The translations under genes were made by a program, and so were the position numbers. Positions 6,798 to 14,341 of a stretch of 35,290 nt of DNA are shown here, piece after piece. Each line of letters begins with the position of its first letter. Position 1 is the first letter of the stretch. This DNA is from Acidimicrobiales bacterium. Lineage in GTDB: Bacteria > Actinomycetota > Acidimicrobiia > Acidimicrobiales > RAAP-2. Below the pieces are notes generated by a model. The model saw only the letters and a list, made by a program, of their open reading frames with translations, did no database searches and was not told the DNA's origin. The stretch is taken from positions 1 to 35,290 of the forward strand of contig JADGOF010000002.1 of NCBI GenBank assembly GCA_017883105.1. Reading direction: 5' to 3'.

Positions 6798-8705
6798 TCA
6801 GGTCGAGGTTTGGGAGTGCGCCTGTCGCCATCGCTTGGAGAGCTTCTGCAAGCGCAGCAACTGACGGGCAGCGACCTTGCGCGCCTCGGAGTAGGTCCGG
6901 GCGGTCAGTCGCTCACGTTGGAACTGAAGTTCGGATGCACCGGTGGCGCGGATCTCCTCGGCCATGCGGGCGTAGGCACGTCGCCTGTAGTGACGGATGC
7001 TGTCGGTGAGGTCGTCCTCGGTCAAGACGAACGTTCGGACGTCACAGACAGTGGCGTTCGCCAGTTCGGCGACCACCTGATCGAGCGCGGCATTCATGTT
7101 CTGGTGATGCAGGTGCCGTTCTGGCTCAGTCGGATTGTCGATCGGCACCTCGGCGCCGTTGATGAAGATGACAGCCGCACCGTCCGGAACCGACCCGGCG
7201 AGCCACCGGATGTTCTCTTGGAACCGATCAACGGTGATGCCGCCCAGATGCTCGAACTCCTCTGAGAACCAGCGAAGGAAGTGCTGGCCAATCCCGACGT
7301 GGGCAAGGGTCGATTCGAGGAATGGCCAGTTGGCCGGGTCGGTGACGTCTTGATGGAACTGTCGCCACGGCACGACGAGTCCCAGCTCGCGATGACGGTA
7401 GAGGCCCTGCGTGTAGTCGGTCAGCACACTGTGCACGAGGACGTCGTAGTCGGGTGCCACGACAGCCGGGGAGTCGTAGACCTCGGGGTCGAGGAAGGGA
7501 ATCCGACCGATCAGCGCTCGTTGGTCAGCGGTGAGGCCGGAAGCGGCCTGCCGGAGGACCTCTGTGTGACCTACGTACACGAAAGCGCCGGTCGGCCCTG
7601 GATGCGAGAACTCGGTGCTGATCTCACCTCCGAGGAATTGGGCAGTGGTGTTGAGGTCGCAGCCGCCGACCATGTGTACCCGGCGCGGCTGGAGTTGCGT
7701 CGCTGTCGTCTCTCGGATTTGGCCGTTCGACGCTGTCCCGGAAGCAGCAAATGCCTCGCCGTCCAGGGTGATCCACTCGACCGATCCGTCGAGTGAGGAG
7801 GCGACCTCGCCGACCACGGATACCTTGGGCCTGCCGAGACGGTCGTACACCCACTGTTCCACGCCCATGTGGAGGACCCGGCACGAGAAGAGCAAGTCGG
7901 TCAAGGCGCCATTGTCGAGCGACACCGAGTAGAACCCACAGATTCCATAGTCGCCGTAGCGGTCGCGGACCCGCACGTACCCCGTCTCGTAGCGAGGGTC
8001 GCCCAGCAACGAGGTGAACTCGTCCAACCCCGGTCTGCGCTTCGTGAAATTCAGCTGATGGGTCCTGTTCACCAGTTCGAACAGCCGCTCCACTTCGGCA
8101 TCTGTGTCGTGGAACATGCCAATGCGGATGTCGCACGACCGCAGGAACGCCTCATTCGACTCGGCTGCGGTCCGGCGGCCGGTGAGCTTGCGCTCCAGTA
8201 ACCGGTAGTGGCGCAACCTGGACAACTCCCGGTCGTCCTTGCCGGAAAGCTCGGGCAGGGAGAGGAGCCGGTCGATGATCTCCGGCCCCGCCGTCTGGAT
8301 CCCCGGCACGTAGTGGCGGACCTCTCCCCGGTTCATCGGCAGATCGTCGATGAAGAGGACGTTCTCGGGCCGGAGCTGAGCGTCCTCGATGATCTGGGCG
8401 ACGCGGGGACCCTTCGGCGACCAGTCGATGCGGGCGAACACGAATTCGCTCCAGAGCCCAGCCTGCTCGAGACGTGCCCTTGCGTCGGCCTCGTCGTTCT
8501 TCGAGCAGATCGAATTCACAATGCCGCGCGTGTTCAGTGCTCGCACCACGTCGATCCGAGACGGGGCCAGCGCTACCGGTCCCTCGCTGAGCGTGCCCGT
8601 CCACAACGTTTCGTCGAGGTCCCACACGATGAGCTTTACCGGGCCGGAGGGTTCCTCCGCCTCCAGATCCCCTGCCGCGGTCGATTCGGAGTCCCTCTTG
8701 CTCAC
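6798..8705 (-). CDS. FkbH-like HAD-IIIC protein with C-terminal extension
   Basis: A 635-residue protein. Residues ~23-140 are a HAD phosphatase-like domain with nucleophile motif VWDLDETLWTG (Asp29, Asp31), SKND and FIDDLPMNR. Residues ~170-330 resemble the GNAT-like part of FkbH proteins (LFELVNRTHQLNFTKRR, CRVLHMGVEQWVYDRL). The last ~290 residues (from VHMVGGCDLNT to SIRHYRRRAYARMAEEI) look like an SGNH-type fold, by inference. FkbH proteins make glyceryl-ACP from 1,3-bisphosphoglycerate, but no ACP gene is nearby, so a decorating role in the polysaccharide is only a guess. GTG 8705 is chosen because it overlaps, as GTGA, the stop of a 29-codon leader ORF; a longer start at 8837 would add low-quality sequence. 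Confidence 0.8.
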   Translation of the reverse strand: MSKRDSESTAAGDLEAEEPSGPVKLIVWDLDETLWTGTLSEGPVALAPSRIDVVRALNTRGIVNSICSKNDEADARARLEQAGLWSEFVFARIDWSPKGPRVAQIIEDAQLRPENVLFIDDLPMNRGEVRHYVPGIQTAGPEIIDRLLSLPELSGKDDRELSRLRHYRLLERKLTGRRTAAESNEAFLRSCDIRIGMFHDTDAEVERLFELVNRTHQLNFTKRRPGLDEFTSLLGDPRYETGYVRVRDRYGDYGICGFYSVSLDNGALTDLLFSCRVLHMGVEQWVYDRLGRPKVSVVGEVASSLDGSVEWITLDGEAFAASGTASNGQIRETTATQLQPRRVHMVGGCDLNTTAQFLGGEISTEFSHPGPTGAFVYVGHTEVLRQAASGLTADQRALIGRIPFLDPEVYDSPAVVAPDYDVLVHSVLTDYTQGLYRHRELGLVVPWRQFHQDVTDPANWPFLESTLAHVGIGQHFLRWFSEEFEHLGGITVDRFQENIRWLAGSVPDGAAVIFINGAEVPIDNPTEPERHLHHQNMNAALDQVVAELANATVCDVRTFVLTEDDLTDSIRHYRRRAYARMAEEIRATGASELQFQRERLTARTYSEARKVAARQLLRLQKLSKRWRQAHSQTST

Positions 8706-8791
8706 AGTTTCGGCCCAAACGCATCCGGCACGCGTGCCCGTGGGCAGTGACGCTGCTCGTGGAACGGCATCAACGACGTGAGAGCGCTCAC
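8702..8791 (-). CDS. Possible 29-residue leader peptide before the FkbH gene
   Basis: The GTG at 8791 has an AGAGGAG eight bases upstream, the best ribosome site in this gap. The frame encodes 29 residues starting (M)SALTSLMPFHEQRHC and stops with TGA at 8702-8704, overlapping the GTG of the FkbH-like gene by 4 bp. That arrangement is what translational coupling needs. The peptide has no recognised motif and no run of a single amino acid pointing to attenuation. It may only serve to load ribosomes on the next gene. Expression is not proven. Confidence 0.45.
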   Translation of the reverse strand: MSALTSLMPFHEQRHCPRARVPDAFGPKL

Positions 8792-8792
8792 A
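8779..8792. promoter_or_regulatory. LacI-family-like operator TGAGAGCGCTCACA
   Basis: The minus strand reads TGTGAGCGCTCTCA, which fits the LacI/GalR consensus TGNNANCGNTNNCA at every fixed position and is near the symmetric lac operator. It overlaps the start codon of the leader ORF, about 115 bp downstream of the predicted transcription start, a roadblock position. No LacI-family gene is in the window. Confidence 0.45.
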
Positions 8793-8913
8793 GTTACGGT
8801 CTCCTCTTGGTGAGGCGGCTCGAGTGGACTCTTCCACCCACGAGTGACCTACGCCCCGTTCGCGGTGCGTCGAACGACTCTCTGGCCACGATCAGCCCCC
8901 TGCCTTCAGGCAG

Positions 8914-8942
8914 ATTATGCCACCGTGACCGACGGTGCTCAA
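8914..8942 (-). promoter_or_regulatory. Sigma70-type promoter of the FkbH-like gene
   Basis: On the minus strand TTGAGC (8937-8942), a 17-bp spacer and CATAAT (8914-8919) make the best housekeeping promoter in the window. The spacer contains an inverted repeat ACCGT-N5-ACGGT (8922-8936). A second dyad CTGCC-TTCA-GGCAG (8900-8913) covers the expected start point. Both could be repressor or activator sites. The predicted mRNA begins near 8907. Confidence 0.6.
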
Positions 8943-8978
8943 TAGAGGACGACCTGATGGGCGTTCGTGGATCGGGAC

Positions 8979-8984
8979 TAGTGT
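8979..8984 (+). promoter_or_regulatory. -10 box TAGTGT for leaderless sulfotransferase mRNA
   Basis: TAGTGT fits TANNNT and ends 7 nt before GTG 8992, the spacing seen for leaderless transcripts in actinobacteria. No convincing -35 box is present. The same hexamer is found before the CapD-type gene (16409-16414, minus strand). Confidence 0.4.
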
Positions 8985-8991
8985 AGGGCCC

Positions 8992-9864
8992 GTGGGAACG
9001 GGGCCGAGGTCGTCGGATCCGAACGCCTTGCCATCGCGGAGACGAGCGCTGCGCCGGACTCGGGTCCGCCTTCGGCGGGGCGCGAGTGAGGTCCGGACCT
9101 CGTGGGAGATCCGCACCGACCCCACCTATCGCCGGTTGGCGGAGGGCTATGAGCTCCCTGATGGGAGTCGCCGCGTCTACTGCTATCACGTACGAAAGAC
9201 CGCCGGGACCAGCCTGTACCTCAGTTTCATGTCACTCGGCGGCGAGGATCCGATGGACGTGTGGCGTCGGATCGCCGCGTCTCGACTACAGCGGACGATC
9301 AGTGGGGAGTACAGCTTCGTTTCGAATACGCGGAGCCTCTTGGCCGAAGGGGCATACTTCTTCGGCCGATCGCACCGGCCTGCCGCCGACCAGCCACTAC
9401 CACCGAAGACCTTCACCGTGACCGTCCTGAGGGATCCCATCGAGCGGGTCCGCTCCTACTTCGACTATCTGGTGGCCGGCGACGATCCGAGCTCCCCAGG
9501 GAGAGTGGCAACTCGTGAGCGCCGCAGGACGTGGGGTGGCTTCGACGCCTTCTTGGACGTGGTGCCCGCCACGGACCTGTTGAACCAATTGGCGATGTTC
9601 TCGGAGCGCCATGACGTGTCCGAGGCGGTCGATCGCATCGCCGCATGTTCGAGCGTGTTCTTCACCGAGGACTTTGCCGGCGGGCTCGCCGCGTTGGGAC
9701 GGCGCCTCGAACTGCCGCTGGTGGAGCGCCAGGCCCGTGTGACGGGAACCCGGTCGTTGTTGACCGATGCACAGGTGGAGCGCCTCCGAGCCAGGCTGGA
9801 GCCGGAGTACGAGCTGCTCCGGCTCCTCGGCGAGGGCGGAATCGCCCCAGCCCCGACCGGTTGA
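8992..9864 (+). CDS. PAPS-dependent sulfotransferase (2-O-sulfotransferase-like)
   Basis: A 290-residue protein. The 5'-phosphosulfate-binding loop is YHVRKTAGTSLY (about residues 65-76), and the 3'-phosphate-binding block is TVTVLRDPIERVRSYFDYL (about 142-160). Together these are the signature of carbohydrate sulfotransferases of the heparan-sulfate 2-O-sulfotransferase class, which move sulfate from PAPS to a sugar hydroxyl. GTG 8992 is chosen because a -10-like TAGTGT sits 7 nt before it and upstream residues look random. The gene is divergent from the FkbH-like gene and ends 8 bp before the convergent LuxR-type regulator. It is one of three sulfotransferases in the locus; its acceptor sugar is unknown. 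Confidence 0.82.
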   Translation: MGTGPRSSDPNALPSRRRALRRTRVRLRRGASEVRTSWEIRTDPTYRRLAEGYELPDGSRRVYCYHVRKTAGTSLYLSFMSLGGEDPMDVWRRIAASRLQRTISGEYSFVSNTRSLLAEGAYFFGRSHRPAADQPLPPKTFTVTVLRDPIERVRSYFDYLVAGDDPSSPGRVATRERRRTWGGFDAFLDVVPATDLLNQLAMFSERHDVSEAVDRIAACSSVFFTEDFAGGLAALGRRLELPLVERQARVTGTRSLLTDAQVERLRARLEPEYELLRLLGEGGIAPAPTG

Positions 9865-9872
9865 GTCTGCTA

Positions 9873-11255
9873 CTACGCGGGCGAACCGGCGTCCAGCAAT
9901 CGTTGGTTGCACTCGAAGCTGCGGCTGTTGGCAAATGCCACCGCGGCAAGTTGCGAGCGGACCCCGAGCTTCCTCAGGACGGAGCGGATGTGGGAACGGA
10001 CGGTGGTCAAGGAGACGACCAGGTTGTCGGCGATCTCCTGGGCCGAGTACCCAGTCGTGAGATAGAACAGGACGCGGCGCTCACTTGCGGTCAGAAGCAG
10101 GAGCGACTCGAAATGCGAGGGGTGGGCGTGTGCATCCATCTCGTTGGCCGGATCGCCGTCATCGAGGGCGTGCAGACGCTGCTCCAGCTCGGACGGAAGC
10201 TTGTCGAGGTCGAGCACGACCGTAGCCCCACGTTCGAAGCAGTCACTGAGTGCCCCGGCACCGGCCCCGGCGCTGACGGCCAGGACCTCGACTCCCTGTG
10301 CGGCGAATGCATCCACGAGCTTCCCGGGGACGCACCAGGTGCTCGAGGTCCAATTCGTGAAGTTGCCCGGCGGCTCGTTGCCCACGACGATGATCGCGAG
10401 GTCGAGTTGTCGACCGTTGATTGTCATCTCCGGCCGGTCGTCGACGGTGAGCGCGACGGCCTCTGCTCGGAACCCGAGTCGATTGGCCGCCGATGATGCG
10501 GCGAGTGTTGCCAACCCCGGCGTGCCCGGGGCCATGGGATGGGGATCCACCACCAGCACGGTGCCCACCACAACGGCTGACGAGACATCCGTGGTGCGGC
10601 CGTTGATGGTCAGATCGGCGTCTCCCCGGTCATCCTCGGTGTCGCCACGGTCGCCGTCCTCGACATGATCGGCGCAGACTCGGACGATGGTGCGATGGCG
10701 GAGCAGTGGGGCGGGAGCTGACGTCGGAAGATCCGCGCGACGCGCGTCGGCCTCGTGTCGGAGGTGACCCTCGGTCACATCCACGGGAGGTGTTCCCCCA
10801 CCGAGGAGCCTGTCGATTGTCACCACCGGCGAGGGATGAGCTGGTCCGTCCAATCGAGGGGCGCCACGCTCCGTAGCCTCGCTCGACCCGTGGACTCCGC
10901 CGGAGCGTCGCGGTCCCTGCTCCCGTGCCTGTCCCGAGTTGTGGACCGTGCCATTGAGCCCACGGCCTACGGCCTCGGCCAAGCGCTCCCCCAGCGATTG
11001 TGCGCTGACAGCTCCTGCATCCGGGCCGAAGGTGACCGCGATCTGCGACTTGCTGACTGCGGAGGCCCGGTCATCGGCACGCACCGTCTGCTGGATCTCT
11101 CGTAGGGCCGCCTCGAGGAGGTTGGAAGGCACGGTGCCCAGCGCTCCGGCGTCCGGACCGACCATCCCGAGTTCGACCAGTGCCAGGGTTCGGAGACTCT
11201 CGCCCAGCGGAGCATCAGGCTCCAGGTCATTGACGCTTCGCACATCGATTGCCAT
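9873..11255 (-). CDS. LuxR-type regulator: degenerate GGDEF, pseudo-receiver, HTH
   Basis: A 460-residue protein. Residues ~389-445 are a clear LuxR/GerE helix-turn-helix (LTASERRVLFYLTTGYSAQE, then LVVSLTTVRSHIRSVLRKLG). Residues ~240-370 resemble a receiver fold (GTVLVVDPHPM, LDLAIIVVGN, GATVVLDLDKLP) lacking the usual phosphorylated Asp setting. Residues ~20-105 follow the GGDEF pattern (TLALVELGMVG, LLEAALREIQQTVRADDRAS, QSLGERLAEAV), but the catalytic GG(D/E)EF position reads VSKSQI. A low-complexity linker joins them. The start at 11255 has a GGGGGGG ribosome site 4-5 nt upstream; a GTG at 11294 is the alternative. Lying inside the polysaccharide locus, it is the likely regulator of it, perhaps sensing a nucleotide without making one. 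Confidence 0.75.
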   Translation of the reverse strand: MAIDVRSVNDLEPDAPLGESLRTLALVELGMVGPDAGALGTVPSNLLEAALREIQQTVRADDRASAVSKSQIAVTFGPDAGAVSAQSLGERLAEAVGRGLNGTVHNSGQAREQGPRRSGGVHGSSEATERGAPRLDGPAHPSPVVTIDRLLGGGTPPVDVTEGHLRHEADARRADLPTSAPAPLLRHRTIVRVCADHVEDGDRGDTEDDRGDADLTINGRTTDVSSAVVVGTVLVVDPHPMAPGTPGLATLAASSAANRLGFRAEAVALTVDDRPEMTINGRQLDLAIIVVGNEPPGNFTNWTSSTWCVPGKLVDAFAAQGVEVLAVSAGAGAGALSDCFERGATVVLDLDKLPSELEQRLHALDDGDPANEMDAHAHPSHFESLLLLTASERRVLFYLTTGYSAQEIADNLVVSLTTVRSHIRSVLRKLGVRSQLAAVAFANSRSFECNQRLLDAGSPA

Positions 11256-11330
11256 CGTTCCCCCCCGCGCATCGCCCGTCTTACTCAATGGCACAAGGCC
11301 TTGCCCCGCGACGAGACCCCTACGGCCTCC

Positions 11331-11358
11331 ATCCTAGCCCGTGGCCCCCGTTTCGCAA
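11331..11358 (-). promoter_or_regulatory. Promoter candidate for the LuxR-type regulator
   Basis: On the minus strand TTGCGA (11353-11358), a 16-bp spacer and TAGGAT (11331-11336) lie about 70 bp before the start at 11255. The -35 box overlaps the end of the PAP2 region. The match is moderate. Confidence 0.35.
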
Positions 11359-11390
11359 GCCCGATCTCATCATCTTTGAGGAGATCGGGC
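11359..11390 (-). terminator. 10-bp hairpin at the end of the PAP2 gene
   Basis: GCCCGATCTC (11359-11368) and GAGATCGGGC (11381-11390) are exact inverted repeats. The loop holds the PAP2 stop codon. No T-run follows on the minus strand, so it is either a T-less terminator or an mRNA 3'-end stabiliser separating the PAP2 gene from the regulator. Confidence 0.5.
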
Positions 11391-11993
11391 GGGGGGTCGC
11401 CTCCGAAACTTCCTGTTCACGGCGGGAAGGTGGAACACTCCGTCGATCAGGAGGACCGTGGCCACGCCAAGGACGGCACCCCCCAGGGCATCGCTGGGGT
11501 AGTGCCAACGCAAGCCGGTCACCGCCACGGCCATCATGGTGGTAGCCACTGCCCCCACGACGGCGACGAACGGTCGGGCTCTGGGGACCACGGCGACCAC
11601 CCAGGCGGTGGAGAGCGATGCCACATCGGTCACGTTGCCCGAGGGGTAGCTGAGAACTCCCAGGTAGTGCCGCCCGACAACGGGCTTGAACACGTACTCG
11701 ACCAACAGCGCGGCGGCCAGTGGCCCGGCCACGCAGGCCAGTGCCCGCCACCGGTCCCGGCGCACCACGACCAGGGCGGCCATGATGGACCCGACGGCCA
11801 GCACGGCGGCCGCCCCGAGTTTGGTGGTGTGCAGGTAGAGGGCCGATCCGGGCGACCGGGATAGGGAGCGGAACCCCCAGCGGTCCAGCGCGTTGGGACC
11901 CGGGTGCAGGGCGATGACGATGGCGGTCACCATCGTCCAGCCCATCAGGACCGCGCCGGCGATCACCTCGCTTCGTCCGGGAGCATGAGGCAC
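11370..11993 (-). CDS. PAP2-superfamily membrane protein, variant active site
   Basis: A 207-residue protein with about five to six membrane segments. The three PAP2 blocks are recognisable: KPVVGRHY (Lys103-Tyr110), SYPSGNVTDVASL (115-127) and LRWHYPSDALGG (161-172). PAP2 enzymes dephosphorylate lipid (pyro)phosphates, for example undecaprenyl diphosphate recycled after polysaccharide assembly. Two canonical residues are absent. The PSGH histidine is Asn120, and the Arg six residues before His164 is Val158. Activity may be lost or altered. The start is GTG 11993, 35 bp after the epimerase gene on the same strand; the fit to the locus is recycling of the lipid carrier, by inference. Confidence 0.78.
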   Translation of the reverse strand: MPHAPGRSEVIAGAVLMGWTMVTAIVIALHPGPNALDRWGFRSLSRSPGSALYLHTTKLGAAAVLAVGSIMAALVVVRRDRWRALACVAGPLAAALLVEYVFKPVVGRHYLGVLSYPSGNVTDVASLSTAWVVAVVPRARPFVAVVGAVATTMMAVAVTGLRWHYPSDALGGAVLGVATVLLIDGVFHLPAVNRKFRRRPPARSPQR

Positions 11994-12028
11994 CGACCCC
12001 TGCTCGTCGGCGAGCTTCGGACCCCGTG

Positions 12029-12964
12029 TCAGGCCGACTCCAGGAACCAGTCGAGGGTGGCCCGGAGCCCGCGCTCCAGGCCGATCGGCTCGATGCCGGG
12101 GAAGAGGTGTCGCAGCCGGGCCTGGTCGGCCTGCGAGTCCCGGACGTCGCCGGCCCGCGGCTCGGTGTGGGCTCGGGTCAGAGGAGTGCCGAGCATGGCC
12201 TCGAGGTGGGCGATGAGCTCGAGGAGGGACACCCGGGTGCCGAAGGCCAGATTGACCGGCTCGAGTTCGGTCACCCGGCGCAGGACCGCGTCGGTCAGCA
12301 CCGCGGTCACACTGCCCACGTAGGTGAAGTCACGGGTCTGCCCACCGTCACCGTGCACCGGAAGCGGCTGGTTCCGGAGGGCGGCCGCGATGAAGGTCGG
12401 GACCACGGCAGCGTAGGCGTGGTCGGCCGCCTGGAGGGGCCCGAAGACGTTGAAGAACCGGAACGCGAGGACCGGCATGCCGAAGGAGCGCCCGTGGGCC
12501 AGGGCGGCGGACTCCGCTGCCAGCTTGCTCGCCGCATAGGGACTGGCCGGCATGGCCACCATGCTCTCGCGTTTGGGCAGGGTGGGGTTGGCGCCGTAGA
12601 CCGACGACGAGGAGGCCACTATGACCTGTACGTCGCCGCGCCGGCGCGCCGCCTCCAGGACCTCCATGGTTCCCGTGGCGTTGGCCAGATGGCTTGCCAT
12701 CGGATCGGCCAGTGAACGCGGCACGGACGGACGGGCTGCCAGGTGCACGATGGCGTCGGCACCCCGGACCACGTCGTCGAGGAGACCGGCGTCGAGGATG
12801 GAGCCCTCGACCAGCTCGACCGACTCGAGTCGGGAGAGGTTCGCGCGATAGCCGGTCGAGAGGTCGTCGAACGCCACCACCCGTCCGACGGCGGGCTCGG
12901 CCGTCAATGCTTGGCAGAGGTTGGCGCCGATGAAACCGGCACCCCCGGTGACGACGACATTCAC
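12029..12964 (-). CDS. NAD-dependent sugar-nucleotide 4-epimerase
   Basis: A 311-residue extended short-chain dehydrogenase. It has the NAD-binding TGGAGFIGANL (6-16), the acid DDLSTG (34-38 region), the active-site triad region SSSSVYG with Tyr143/Lys147 in SPYAASK, and the substrate-loop phrase FRFFNVFGP. This fits the UDP-glucose/UDP-GlcNAc/UDP-uronate 4-epimerase group (GalE, WbpP, TviC). It lies just downstream, on the same strand, of the UDP-sugar 6-dehydrogenase gene, as in TviB-TviC/WbpO-WbpP pairs, so conversion of a UDP-GlcNAc-uronate to the galacto form is a reasonable inference. Exact substrate is not readable from sequence alone. Confidence 0.88.
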   Translation of the reverse strand: MNVVVTGGAGFIGANLCQALTAEPAVGRVVAFDDLSTGYRANLSRLESVELVEGSILDAGLLDDVVRGADAIVHLAARPSVPRSLADPMASHLANATGTMEVLEAARRRGDVQVIVASSSSVYGANPTLPKRESMVAMPASPYAASKLAAESAALAHGRSFGMPVLAFRFFNVFGPLQAADHAYAAVVPTFIAAALRNQPLPVHGDGGQTRDFTYVGSVTAVLTDAVLRRVTELEPVNLAFGTRVSLLELIAHLEAMLGTPLTRAHTEPRAGDVRDSQADQARLRHLFPGIEPIGLERGLRATLDWFLESA

Positions 12965-12991
12965 CGCCGGCCCCGAGGCAGGTGGCGGGGA

Positions 12992-13014
12992 GAGGGGAGC
13001 GCGGCGCGCCCCTC
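12992..13014 (-). terminator. GC-rich hairpin between dehydrogenase and epimerase genes
   Basis: GAGGGG and CCCCTC flank a GCGC-rich centre that can extend the stem with a small bulge. It lies in the 86-bp spacer and could reduce read-through. No T-run. Confidence 0.3.
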
Positions 13015-13050
13015 GGGGTTACGCCTCACGGTGAGCAGCATTGGCGGAGG

Positions 13051-14319
13051 TTACAGCCGCTCGACGGTCGGGCCATCCAGCCGGTTTCGGGTGTCCAGCA
13101 CATAGGGAGCGTGGGCCCTGACCAGCTCAAAGTCGAAGGCATCGTGATCGGTGACGATGACGACGGCGTCGGCCGCACGGAGCTCGGAGATGGTCAGTTC
13201 GACCAGCGGGTACGGCAGCGAGTCGTCCGACAGATGAGGATCGACTACCCGGACGTTCGACCCGAGTGCTGTGAGCAACTGGGCGATCGTCGTCCCGGGC
13301 GCCTCCCGGGCGTCACCGGTGTTGCGTTTGTAGGCCAGTCCCAGCAGGAGGACCTGGGAGCCGTTGACCGCCCGACCCCGGCGGTTGAAGGCGAGGATCA
13401 GTCGGCGCACCACGTAGTCGGGCATGTGCTCGTTGACATCGTTGGCCAGCTCGACGAATCGGAACGGCTGGCCCAGGGTGCGACGCACCTTCCACGACAG
13501 GTAGCTGGGGTCGATGGGGAGGCAGTGTCCACCCACCCCCGGCCCGGGGGTGAACCGGAGGTAGCCGAAGGGCTTGGTCGATGCGGCGTCGATGGCCTCC
13601 CACACGTCGATCTCGAGGTCGGCCGCGAACATGGCCAGCTCGTTGACCAGGGCGATGTTCACATGTCGGAAGGTGTTCTCGAGCAGTTTGGTCAGCTCTG
13701 CTTCCCGAGTGCCCGACACCACCACCGTCCGTTCGACGATGCGGTCGTAGAAGGCCTGGACGGCCACGCGGGACGCGGCGTCGATGCCGGAGACCACCTT
13801 CGGCGTGTTCTCGAGGCGCCAGTCGGGATTGCCCGGATCGATGCGCTCCGGGCTGTAGCCCAAGAAGAAGTCGCGACCGGCCACCAGCCCCGATCCTTCC
13901 TCGAGGAGTGGAGCGACAACTTCCTCCGTGGTCCCGGGATACGTGGTCGATTCCAGGACCACGGTTCCGCCCGGCTGAAGGTGTCGGGCGACCATGCTTG
14001 CCGCGGACTCGACGTAGGAGAGGTTTGGGACCCCGTCATGGAGGGGCGTGGGAACGTCGATGACTGCCACATCGAATCCGGTCATCCGTGACGGATCCGT
14101 GGTGGCTTCGTACCGACTCGATTCGAGGGCGCGTCGGAGGCGGTCGTCGGGGATGTCCTCGACGAAGGACTGGCCGGCATCCAGTCGCTTGATCCGCTCG
14201 ATGTCCACGTCGAATCCGATGACGTCGAATCCAACTTCCACGGCACGAATTGCGAGCGGAAGGCCGACGTAGCCCTGACCGACAACGACGAGCTTGACGG
14301 GCTCGGTGACCGGATTCAA
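13051..14319 (-). CDS. UDP-GlcNAc/glucose 6-dehydrogenase (WbpA/TviB-like)
   Basis: A predicted 422-residue UDP-sugar dehydrogenase. The NAD-binding motif is VVVGQGYVGLPLA, the central domain has ENTFRHVNIALVNELAMFA, and the catalytic cysteine is Cys266 in GPGVGGHCLPIDPSYL. The form GQGYVGLPLA together with GGHCLPIDP is typical of the WbpA/WecC/TviB branch that oxidises UDP-HexNAc to uronic acids, rather than of UDP-glucose dehydrogenase (GxGYVGL, GGSCFPKD). The start is uncertain: TTG 14319 gives a family-like N-terminus and a 22-bp gap after the CapD-type gene, while TTG 14367 would overlap it by 26 bp. The product would supply an acidic sugar for the polymer. Confidence 0.88.
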   Translation of the reverse strand: MNPVTEPVKLVVVGQGYVGLPLAIRAVEVGFDVIGFDVDIERIKRLDAGQSFVEDIPDDRLRRALESSRYEATTDPSRMTGFDVAVIDVPTPLHDGVPNLSYVESAASMVARHLQPGGTVVLESTTYPGTTEEVVAPLLEEGSGLVAGRDFFLGYSPERIDPGNPDWRLENTPKVVSGIDAASRVAVQAFYDRIVERTVVVSGTREAELTKLLENTFRHVNIALVNELAMFAADLEIDVWEAIDAASTKPFGYLRFTPGPGVGGHCLPIDPSYLSWKVRRTLGQPFRFVELANDVNEHMPDYVVRRLILAFNRRGRAVNGSQVLLLGLAYKRNTGDAREAPGTTIAQLLTALGSNVRVVDPHLSDDSLPYPLVELTISELRAADAVVIVTDHDAFDFELVRAHAPYVLDTRNRLDGPTVERL

Positions 14320-14341
14320 CCGTCGATGCCCGGCAGCAAGG

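Larger units (their letters stand above)
8700..8799 (-). repeat. 14-bp direct repeat at two successive start codons
   Basis: On the minus strand CCGTAACTGTGAGC (8786-8799) and CCGAAACTGTGAGC (8700-8713) differ at one base. Each holds a GTG start: the first that of the leader ORF, the second that of the FkbH-like gene. The period is 86 bp. Origin by local duplication or shared protein binding are both possible. Confidence 0.6.
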
